A stretch of 64,000 nt of DNA from Endomychus coccineus. Taxonomy: Eukaryota > Arthropoda > Insecta > Coleoptera > Endomychidae. This document shows, piece by piece, positions 36,801 through 48,800 of the stretch. Numbering within the stretch: position 1 is the first letter of the stretch; every line of letters begins with the position of its first letter. Location of the stretch: positions 5,208,001 to 5,272,000 of the forward strand of contig OY294069.1 in assembly GCA_958510875.1 (NCBI GenBank), written 5' to 3'. The notes under the pieces were generated by a model. That model searched no databases and was not told where the DNA came from. It worked only from the letters and a program-made list of their open reading frames with translations. The translations under genes were made by a program, and so were the position numbers.

Positions 36801-39800
36801 ACTAACAAAAAATAGATTTTTTTTTAAAGATGTTCGAAGTGACCACTATTTTGTCGAACCCTCTGGTGAATTTCTTCCCGTATATTCACTGGCGTTGCGT
36901 AAACTTTGTCTTTCATATAGACCATACAAAGAATTCCAACGAAATTATGACTTGTTTGGGATGTGAATGTCTCTAAGTCGCGAGTTCGAATGACTTCTTT
37001 ATACTATCTTGTGATGACAAATTTGAAATTGTTTTCAATTCAGAATTAAGTTTAACTGATAGTTCGTTAAGGGCCGAATTTATGTAGGAAACTACGGGCC
37101 TGATGGGCTACCCTTCTTTATGATTTCCAATAAGACCTTACAGTTAATGTAATCTTGACGTACTTTGGGCCAATATCTGATAAAATCTTGAATAGCTTTA
37201 AGAAACAAAAGGTAAATGTAGCTTTCAAACCTAGCCAAAAACTTTCTCAAACATATTTTTATCAATGTAAAATCTAATAAATTTCGGAATTCAGGAGTTT
37301 ATAAGTTAACTTGTGAGGAATGTAATGCCCTATACATTGGTTTAACAGGTAGATCATTTGAAGTTAGATATATGGAAGATTTTTTCAATTAAATAAAAGT
37401 AATTCAAATTTTTCAAACCACTTTATAGAAACTCAACACCGTTTTAATCTACTAGAAAACCTACATATTTTATGTATGAAGGGTAGAAAACGTAATCTAT
37501 TGGAATCTATAGAAATATTCATTTATTCAAACACAATAATCCTTCAAACAATCTACTTAACGAGCAACTAGACTTAGTTAAATTCCACGTGATATAATCC
37601 CTTTCCGAATACTATCTCAACACAACTTAGTAGCTATATGTACCGTTAATTCTCAGAATGGATATAACCTTTAGCAATATACTTAGGTTTTAGTTATTTC
37701 CCAAAATCGTTGAAACTAATTTGAAGGGTATATTACTCGCTATTTAATAGAACTGGCCTTCGTACACATGCAAATTATTTGATCTGAATTCCTATACAAT
37801 ACACACATGAAAATAACTACGTGTTACTAACCATATTGCATGCAGCAAGGTCTGAAATAAAACGGAGCAGTCCTCGACCTATTTATGGTCAGGATCACGG
37901 CTTCCAAGCTATGTATACGGTCTTGCTATTACCGAGATATGTACCAACGAAACGAATTGATTAAATAAATTATTCGCCAACGTAATTTATCAATGACGCA
38001 CATTCAAGATGTATCTACGGTACATACAGGTCGTTCGGATAATCGGTACGTGGGCGCATCTTAGGTCGTTTCGACGATGGAAAAGGCAATTTCCGCCGCG
38101 TGGGAGCACCTTTAAAAATTGCCATCACAATAATAATAATTGAACTATTTTCGTATATCTCTTCTGTGTAATTTGTAGAAAGTACACTTATAAGGAGCTT
38201 AGTCATTTCTTGTAAAACACCGTGTAATCTCGATAATATCCGTCAATTAGACAATTCTACGGTTATGAAAATTACCAAGGCATGGGAACAATGTCATAAA
38301 GCTTTCAAATTGCTTAAGTGGCGAACTTTGTGGCGATAAATTTAGGTTCACATGATAATTAAATGGATCCAATTATATTTCAATTCACTGGTTAATGTGT
38401 GCAGTCAATAAGACCTTATTAACACCTATGATCGTCAATAAACCAGAATTTAGGGACAATTGTTGAATTCCAAGTGGAAAGGAGGCTATCTGTTCCTATT
38501 TTGAAAGTGAATTTCAGTGAATCAAATTGCTATTAAACGTATTCAAAAAGCAATGTTATTCAAAATATTTATAATAATCTCGAAAAAATCATCGACATAT
38601 CTATACCAAACTTTTGGAAACTGATTTAATTTTAATTTTAAGGTGTTTTCAAGTTCGCTTAAAATATATGCCAAAAAAGGAGTGACTGGGATTGCTATTG
38701 CATTGATAAGACAAATTCTTCCTCCTGAATTGTCTGTATGAATCATTAATTTACTATTAATACTACTCATTCATGCAGTGATTGTACTGTTTCCGGGTTC
38801 CAGTAAATTGTCTCTACGTCTATCTATTAAATTGACGTCAATGATATGTTGAAATCTCTGGGATAACCATGAAAAAGTTGTACTTTTTCAAGATCAGATA
38901 ATAATTGATAAACGATAACTCGATCTACAAGGCCAACTCTATCTGCTTCAGAAAGATGCATATATCGTGAATTATTTAATTAATGTTTGAATTCCACTTT
39001 CATATAAGCTGAAATATTCAAACGAATCACATAAATAAATCATTTTCATCTTCAAATGATTCAACTTTCGTTTCGAGGTTATGTCATTGTAAAATCCATA
39101 ATGATCTCATTTTATAACCTTCAACTTATTCTCATGAATTCTTGAAATAAATGTATCATGGTTCCTTGAAATATTACCGAGAAAAGATGATGGAAGTATA
39201 CGAGTTTCTCACACTGTTTTTTTCCTCCGGTTGTTTCGATTAAAAATAAATCACGTTTACTTTTAATTCTGTGTTGATATAATTTTTTTTTAACTCATTT
39301 GCTTTCGCGGATATACTATATGCGAAAAATGATGAATAATCGTGAATCTGTAAGGCCCATTTTCTCATGCATGTGAATCGAAATTCGCGCCTCATGAAAA
39401 TCAGTGTTCATCTACTTCATTTTAGATAATTGCTTCGGAAAGTTATTACTACGTTAAAATAATTATTTATACCGGGATGCCAATCAATCATACAACACTG
39501 GGCGCATAGAATACTGCTAATTTTGAAGTAAAAAACTTTGAAACATACCGTATAAGTATCGTATTCTATTGAAAGAGTTGCTAATGAAGAGAGTCGCCCT
39601 TAAATGAATTTTTAATAGTTTCAAATGTGAAAAGCTGCTTCTAGCACTTACAACAGTAATTTTCTACAAAATCCAGTACTTTATTTGCACATTGAGAAAA
39701 GGGTTCTTGATGTCATTTGGGTACGTAAGCACTTTCACTGGACTGTCAATGTCATCTGGAATTATTTCTTGCAGCCCTTTTATTTCTGTTAATAACTCAG

Positions 39801-42800
39801 ATATAGTTAATTCCTGTTCAAACTGCAGATATTTTCCTTTCAAATCATTGTCAGTTAGTTCATTCAAACTTGTTTGGGCAGTATAGAGCCGAAAATTCTG
39901 GAATGGGTCTCAAACTCATCAAACTTCAGATAGCATGGTGTCAATTATGGTATAAAGTGATCAATTTTGTACTTGTCCTATGGAGACATCTCTTGGAGAC
40001 ACCTCTTCATCTGATCAGGTAGGCTAACTCAGATAGACTGGAAAGGCCTCGCGCTAGTGTCTAGGTCACGCTTAGCGTTTATCCACAGCCAACTCACAAA
40101 AATTAATTGGATTGGAAGTCAAATTTCACAAATCGTTGTTATCAAAATTTATGAAAAAAATGACATATATATGACTATGTATATTTTATAATAGCCATTT
40201 TTATATTTTATTCTGAAAACTGTAATTGCGAGCCTCTGCCTAAGACTCTGCTCATCCCGAGTTCTGCTTTAAGAAACTTTGCTTCAAAAATTAATTTCAA
40301 TTAATTGTAACTTTCGAGTTCATTCAAATTGAATTGAGTCATCCTGAAAATGAGGTACAACCGCATAACAGTGTACTTTATTATGTTTTATTCACATTCA
40401 AATTGAAGACAGAGAAAACTTTTGTTGCAAAAGTCGTGACAGGATCAAAGAGATTCCGTCATTCACGCCGGCGTGCACACAAAATTGAAAAACACTTCGC
40501 GGGGGCATACTGAAAATGGTCAAGACAACGTTTGCATTCTGAAAACGGATAATGGTTCGCACCGGTGTAAACGTGGTTGGCGTTCCAGCTTAAGAATGCA
40601 GTAAGCCCGTGTGAGATGTGACTGAATGTAGGTTAGATCGTCAGATGCTCGCAAACTTCGAAATAATCGAGGTTTGAACGATCGCAGGACCGATAAGTTC
40701 CAATCAGTACGTTAACGAGACATTAAACGTTCAATGTTGGTCGATTTCGGTGCGACAAATCATCGTCACACACGCGGAAACCGGTGAATTATGATAATTC
40801 GCAACCATATGGTGTGTGAAACCCATGGGAAGTTCAAGGTCGTCGCGAGGAATCCACGTAGATTTGTTCGTATCTAATACACGTTCTGTCATTCGTTCCG
40901 TAAAACTATTCAACTAGCATAGTGCACGAGAATAATACCTTATCGATTTCCTGTATTATTGTATTTGATGTATTTCTGTAGATGTTATATTCTTTTTTAA
41001 GGTCGCAACTCACTATTCATTTCTTTTTTTTTCTATACTGAGACTACCCGAGAGGAAAACCTATAATGTTCGTGTCCAGCGGTGGAATGTTGGGAGACGA
41101 GATAGGCATAAGGAAAGATCTCACTATGCAAAGAGTTCCACAACTCTCTATATGTCATACGTCAATGGTGTTTTGAGTTATGGTTCTGTATAATGGAACC
41201 CTGGATACGACATTTATATAAATAAACTTGAACGGGCTCAGAATATATTCATAGACTCATAGACTATATCAATAAAAATGCTTTCCATTCAACCCCAACA
41301 ATCGTATCTACGTTCGGAATGAACTGAACATATTAGTCTAGGAGCCAGAGCGATATTGATGGTCTGAACATTAATCCGATAGCACTATGGTTTATCATTA
41401 GAGGACGGTTCAATAACCAATTCATCTCACAGACCGAATTTACAGCCTCCGCAAATTGTTTATTTTTTGACTGGAGGTTAACCCTTTTCAAGTTAAGGTT
41501 ACTTAAAAAGCATGCCATTCTTATACACATTCACCATGTGCCATCATTTTTTATCGTGTCCGTTTATCAGGCTGATCAGTTAAAATAGGACCGAAAATGG
41601 ACTGCAAGTTAACCCTCTCGAACCAGGTGGAAAATGTGCATTGGTGTTGACAATTGTTAAGATACCATATGCCGTCAAAAGTTATCGGTTCATTTCCGAA
41701 TAATTGGCCATTATTTGGACCAAAAATTCTTTTTATTCTCATTTTGTGGCTGATCCTTGCGGATTACAAGGTCACATGATGGCACCATGTTGAATAAATT
41801 TATTGGATGTCAAATAAAGATTTAAAATCATTGCAATCACTCCTTGCCTATTTCAACCTCCCGAGACCCCCTGGAACCATCCCCCAAAAAATATGAATAA
41901 CATGGATATGACCAATTTTATGATAAATTAGTCAATTATTGAAATTCTGGCAGGGTTTAAGATTTGAACGAACGTTTTTTTGAAGTGAAAACTTCTTATG
42001 GCGCCTTGGGCACTTTTGTGGGAGAGCATTTTCAACCGTTCTCGCGACTGATGAGATTTTACACAGATATACTCCGCGTGTATTCTTATAATATATGTAT
42101 ACTATACGCAGTGGCGGAACTACAATGCGCGGGAGCCCGAAACGCGGGGGGCCCAGAGCTATAGGGGCCCAAATGCATCATGAAAAGAGTGAAACGTTCT
42201 CGAAACTGATAACCGACTTTACCAGCAAGCGCAAAAAAAAACAAACAACTAATACAAAACATTTTAAAACCCTTAGCAAGTATTGCAACCTCCCACATCT
42301 GTTTGTCATTACTTTGTTTTGACGCACTGACTCGGCTGCCTGAAAACAAAGAAAAAGGCCCCTCTCTGGCACTCTTCAGAGCAGAGCACTTGTCGAAAAT
42401 TGTTTGGGTAGGTTGATCAGTGACAGTGTTACGTCTCTAATTAACGCCACTATATATTATTTTATATTATTTAATTATGTATATACTTCCCAATTTTACA
42501 ACCGTCTCGTCACCGTCTCGTCCCCACCGGTAGGTACGTTCATTTGTTTCATGTTTTCAGAACTATACAAACCCAAATATTTATTATTTATGATACCTCT
42601 CCAGATGTTATTTATGACCATTTCTTGGCGCATCGACAATTCGGGTTTTTCCATTTGAAGTATTTGAACCTTTCTTCATACACATTCCTCTGTAATAGCA
42701 TGTTTTCCACCACTTCCTTCCTGTCACCAATAAAAACCTACCAATTTGTAAACTCCACCCTCTTCTACTTTTTTATTAGATTTTAAGTTTGTTAATTTTA

Positions 42801-45800
42801 AGATACCTATATCTTGTGAATGTGTGGGTAACTTTGAAATTTGCATTCAACTCGAATTCGTTACAAAATATTAAATAAATATTAAATGTGAACTGTGAAA
42901 GTAGGTAAGTTGTATTTTCAGCTTTATTTTTTAATTCAAATTTGGAAATAAAAGATGTGATTAGAGATTATGCAAATTTGAAATCCAGGAGGAAGGATTT
43001 TAAATTTTAAATATATTTTCTTTTGTTAATTTTTAATTGTTAATAACGCAATTTTGTTCCTTTTTGTTATTTTTTAATAAAAATATCTATAAAAATTTGT
43101 GTTTCTTTTGTAGTAGGGGCTCGAATAATATTTTGCGGGGGGGCCAAAAAATTGAAGTTCCGCCACTGACTATACGCGCTCTTTGCATGGGCATTCGTTC
43201 GTGCTCTCGCGACAGACGAGATTACATACCTATATGTATACTCAGAGTGTATAGGTATGCGAGAGCGCTGCATGCTATACGCAGTCTTTGCATGGGCATT
43301 CGTTCGTGCCCTCGCGACAGACGAGATTGAGAGTTTTTTATATTTATTTTATAAATGAATATTAAACGGAAAATTTATTTATTTAAATATTTCATTTGAC
43401 TTGTGTTGCTGCTATGGTATTGTGTTAAAAAAACAAATCTAAAGTGTAAATAGAATTAATAAAAACATTGTTGTAGTGCAATAATGCAGTATTCACAAGA
43501 TATATAAATAGATTTAAATCAAAATTGTTCATTTCATACTTTAGTTACCATAGACCTATTGTTTCAGTTTTAGAATTTGATGAAAATCCTGATAATAATG
43601 ATGAAAATGCTGATAATGATGATGTAAGAGTTGTTGAAATTATGGGTGAGAATTGATAAATTTTGTATTTACTATTTACTAATATTTACTCATTTAAATA
43701 AAACCACTTCCTTCGAATATAGTTTCTATATTATTATACTTCATGTCTATTCAAAAAGTGCCCACATTGCTTTGATAAACTTGATTTTTTATGAACAATT
43801 TCTCATGTCGCGAGCGCACCTAAAAATGCTCACCCAAAAAAGTGCCCAACGCGCCATAAGTTCAAGTTTTCACTTCTGCCTGCACTCCCGGAGTGCGCTG
43901 ACTTTTTTTTTGTCTCGGGGTGGTGTTAGCGGGGTTTCGTGTATAATTTTATATACTCCTAGTTAGACTATTAAGGACATTGTTCTACTCCTAGTGGATC
44001 AAGCCAATTTTCCCAATTTATATCTTCCAGTTCTTTCTTTATTACTAACTAAACCATAGCCATCTACAATTCTCATTTGGAAAAATACAACTTTAGGTCA
44101 TAACTCGAAATTGCACCTTTTTTGTTCAAATTTTCTCGACGCCACTGGATAACATACAAAAATGTTCTTCGAAAATATAAAAGTTATTCTCTCCTAACTT
44201 TACAAATAACCACGATATTGACATGTGTCTAAAATTCGGAAAATCGAACTTCTGTTTATAACACTATAGATAAGAGATTATCACCCTTATGCACTAAAAG
44301 TACTGAGGACCTGTCGACTACCAAGTCGCCATCATCAGATTAAACTGAACTTTACTCTGATGATAGCTACACCACAGTGTGAACTCTTTTATAATTTTTG
44401 TTTATAACTCGGATACAAAACACGATACCAAATTTTGGTTTCCGCCAGTAAATTTGTTCCAATAAAAGAGATCGAGAATGTAGTTCAATTTTTTGTATCT
44501 CCTATAGAATCATCGAAATTTGTCTATCCTGTACATATCAATGAATTGAGACATGTAAATGAGAAAATACGCCGATTCAAATTATCCTCCGAATATAACA
44601 ATTCATAATAAACCTACTAGTTCATAACATCTGCAATAGATTGTTAAGAAACCAAAACAAAGTGTGAACACAATGCCCACTAAATCATAATTTTTATAAT
44701 CGCTGAAACGTATGTACGTAAGTCTGTGTTATTACAAGTCACCTTTTGAGTTGGAAAATCAATTAGATTGGAACACAAAAGTACATAAAATTTCTAATGT
44801 TATGCAGAATGCTTATAAACATGCTATTTATGGGTGAGCAAAATGTTCTTTTATCGTAAACAACTTTCCAATGATTAATTTGATATTTTAGCAAATATTT
44901 TATGGCGTTCGCGAAGCTAAAGCAGCTACCAATGTATCTCGAAATGGTAATCGTTTACTTTTATGGTAGCAGGAATGAAAACTAATATGCATTCTCTCGA
45001 TGTGCGCTTTTTGTGAAACCACTCAAACTGTCCTGGGAACTGTGTCGTGCCGGACTTGGCAATATTTGCAGAACGATCGAATGAATTTATTCGAGACACG
45101 CTGCTTCTTTAAACAGGCAACAATATCAATTGTTCGCGACGGTATTTCATTTGAGTCAAGGAGAAATTAGTTAGGTACACTTTGTATCATTACTATGTAA
45201 TGTTTTTTATTCATTTGTGAGTGTTAATCACTTAATTAACTCATAAATTAGATTCTACCATTGGTTTTCTCCCTGAATTTAGGCATTCCCTTAGATATAT
45301 TCACTATAATAATCATTAACATGATTATTCCACCCAGAATTGTTATCCACAACCTTCTAACATCCCATAGAACAAGTTCCATCTGTTATACGAACCTTTT
45401 GAACTTTACCATTTTCCCAAATTTCTTAAGGGACGGAAAAATAGTGAATTTGCCCATCCCTCAAATGAATACACTGTAAAATTCCTTTTAACATAAATAA
45501 TTCACCCGAAATTGGTATCCAAACCCTTCTGAGATTCCATAGAATAAGTTCCATCAGTTACATGAACCTTATTAAATTTTCTCATTTTCCCAATTTTCAT
45601 AAGGGGTAAATATGGAAAAATAGTGAACTTGGTCGATCTCATCGTTTACGTCTCAATGGCGTGATGATACACTTTTATGGATGAGAAATTCGATTCTACC
45701 ATTAGTTTTCACCTCAGACGCTGAGGCAACATGTCACAGCGTTCCGAAACCCCGAATTTCGGTCATCCTTTGAATCAATACACTGTAAAATTCCTTTTAA

Positions 45801-48800
45801 CATAAATAATACTCCCGAAAATGGTATCCAAAACCTTCTGAGATCCCATAGAATAAGTTCCATCAGTTAGATGTAATTTATTGAATTTTCCCATTTTCTC
45901 AAGTTTTATAAGAGGTAATTATGGAATGGCGTGACAATATTCTTTCTAGGATCAGAAATTCTACCAATAGTTTTCACCTCAGAGGATAAGGCAACATATC
46001 GCAACGTTTCGAAACAGTGAATTTCGACCATCCCTTAGGTAAATGCAATATAAAATCCCTTTCAACATGCTTAATCCACCCAGAATTGGTATCCACAACT
46101 TTCTAAAATCCAATGAACCTTTTGAATCATGTTTATTTTCCTAAATTTCATAATAACATGCTTTGTTTAGTTCATTGATATGTTTATAGATGTTTTTCGG
46201 AATCGGTTCCTACAAATTTTGTGCTTGCGTGAAATTTGACGACCTCATTAACAAAAACAATTGTAAGATTGCTTCTGCTTGTTCTTAATAGGGCGTTACA
46301 GGTTTTACTCATGTCAAGAGTTAGGTGATTTCTAGCCAAATACTCATTGGTACTGTTTAATGAGTTTGTGGTCTAATGAAATTCATTAGTGAAATCGTTC
46401 TCACTCATTGATTGTATAATATGAGTATCATCTATATAACTGGAAAGAAATTTTAGATCGTCATTGAATATATTTGGAAGGACATTGATAAATATTATGA
46501 ACAATAAAGGCCCAGATTCAACTCTGCGGAACACCATTGAAAACTTTAACGGTTTGAGACACGCAAGATGATATGATGAAGCAAACTGAAGTGTTCCATA
46601 CTTCCACAGTTTGTATTTTAATAGCTTTTGACACTGTTATGTTCAGAAATTTTTAGGAACTTAGAAAATACGAAGAAATGAATAAAATAACTTACGATTC
46701 ATGAAATTCCGGCGATTTGGTCGTATTCCTGAAAGCTCGAGGCGGCGATAAACTTTCCGAATCGGAATATGAACTCGAATTCACCGAATTCGATGTTTTG
46801 AAGTTGAATTTCTCCGGACTCTTCCTCAACGTCCCTTCGGTCAGACTGCGTTTGAGCGGTTCGTGATGTCTTCTGACTTCTTCCTTGTAATACTCTTCGC
46901 GAAACTCGCGTTTTATGGGCTGATTCGCACTGAGGGCGCTGCTCGTGAAGATATCGTCGATGGGATCTTTTTTCCTTAACGTCGGCGAATATTTAGAATA
47001 CTTGGATGGGGTGTTGTTATTGTTATATTGAGGGGATTGATAGTTGTAGGAGAAGTTGGGATACACTTGCGTTTGCACTTTTTTCACCGTGTCACTCGAA
47101 CTTTGGTTGACACTGGCTTTGCGCACGAGGCTGGGGCTCGAGAGATTCTTGGCGTCGTTGATCATGGTGGTGTTGACGCCATAGCTGAACGGACGACTGT
47201 CTTGACGCGCGTGATATGGGATGTTCTTATCTTCTTCCTCGTCGATGTAACTCACATTCTCCAGATTAAACGAACCGTTATTAGATCCGGTCGCGGTGCC
47301 GAGTGACTGTTGTTGTTGGTCCTGTCGTTGCGGTTTTAGGTCTGGAATGCTTTCGACCGTTAACATCATATCCGAGAGCAGCTCGTCGAGCTCGCGGTGT
47401 TGTTCCTCGGGGGTCAGTGGGGACGGCTGGGCCGTCAGGGGGGGACTGGCGGAGGCGGTGGTGTTGGCGTTGTGTTGGTGTCCTAAAATGCGAAGTTAAC
47501 GATAATGGTACAATTTTAAAATGCAATATATTAGTTTTCCATCGGTTACTTAATTTATTCAGAGCATGAGTGAATCGAATAACATATCAAATGAGATAGG
47601 ATATGCTGAAATTAAAACACTTTTGGTTTGTTCATCGACATGTCAACATGTTTGCAATATGATATATTAATGACCTTCTCAAAGTTATTTCATGATGAAA
47701 TATCTTGTGAACGTTCAGACAGTTTTCTTCTATAAACGTAACTCTGTCGCAGTGCAAACAAAAACTGCACTTCGTTCTGTTTATGGTCTTGTAGATACTG
47801 CGTTCAATTTTGGGGAAACTCATCATCATCGTATTCATGTTTCGTGTGGCAGCAAAAAGCTTCACGAATAATTGCTGGCTGGGGATGGCTTCTCTTTAAG
47901 ACGAAAATATAAAACAAAGTGTTAATGTGACCTATTTCCCGAGAACTTTTATATATAATTCATACTGGATCAAGAATCTTTATTATTATCTACTATTTTA
48001 TATTTTATATTTTTCCCATTCAAGTAGGTATGTTTCCTTTTTTTTTATGTTGTTTTATCTCATCAATGATTCTGTTTATATTCTAGTTTTTCTAGGAATT
48101 GTACCGGTCATCATCATATTAGGGATTTTGTGATCCGCTCTTTTGGAGAAGATGAAAGCTTGAGTTTTGGTTGCATCAAACTCTACTAGATTATTAAATT
48201 CCCATCTCAAAATCATTGCCAGATCTCCATTAATTGCATCAAACTATCTCTGTCTCCCTCCTCTAGCTTTATTTGATGGAATGTGGACTCTAGATGAGAA
48301 AGTGATATGAAGTGTACCATTATCTGCGAAGCTGTGGACACTTCCAACAGATCGTTGATATGGAGCAAAAACAAAGTTGGTGCCAAGACAGATACCTGTG
48401 GAACACAAGCGTTGATAGCCATCGTATCGCCCGTCAACAAGCACATGAAGAGATCAATATGACAGAAAATTCGATAGCAAGCGACAAAGTTATATGCAAA
48501 CTGTATGAAGGAAGTTTCCCAAGACAGCTTTGGTGCCAAACTCGTTAAAAAATTCTTTGGTGATATCCAATACTACAGCTAGAGATTCCCCATATAGATT
48601 ACTGTCATACATGTTTTACGTAGGCAACGAGGTCTCCTGTTGCTGACGAAAGCCATATAGCCGGTCATTCACGATTTTGGAGCTCTTGGATGAGCTCGAT
48701 GTTGTTTGCTTCCTCCATCACTTTAGAGATCGCAGATGATAGTGCAATGGATCTATGATTATAAGACAGGATCTTCATTTCTTTTATTGGAATCGGTTGG

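Larger units (their letters stand above)
41971..43909. mobile_element. Unclassified long-TIR DNA transposon, copy 1 (interrupted by hAT)
   Basis: It is near-identical to 58699-59454 in reverse orientation once the hAT insert is removed. The ends form an imperfect inverted repeat of about 75-100 bp: 'ggcgc.ttgggcactttt.tggg.gagcatttt...tctcgcgac' on the left, its complement on the right. Near the right end an open stretch reads [20 protein letters not shown] and VVEIMGEN then a stop, an acidic tail suggestive of a transposase C-terminus. This copy also has a local duplication of a 49-bp 'tttgcatgggcattcgttcgtg..ctcgcgacagacgagatt' unit (43180-43328). Superfamily unknown. Confidence 0.72.

Noticed and set aside
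38015..38206. 63-codon minus frame near the Penelope RT piece
   Set aside because: Contains no Penelope or other motif, and the neighbouring true RT frame is separate.
42086..42786. Several frames at 42086-42786
   Set aside because: All lie inside the non-autonomous hAT insertion, which has no domain motifs.
43631..43966. 111-codon plus-strand frame and its near-identical minus twin at 58969-58673
   Set aside because: They are identical because they lie in two copies of one transposon; the codons follow AT-rich element sequence, and only the short acidic stub just upstream looks coding.
47028..47569. Plus-strand and alternative minus-strand frames over tensin exon 2 (47028-47306, 47296-47499, 47303-47569, 47526-47281)
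   Set aside because: Shadows of the GC-richer tensin exon; the exon's own frame joins its neighbours in phase and these do not.
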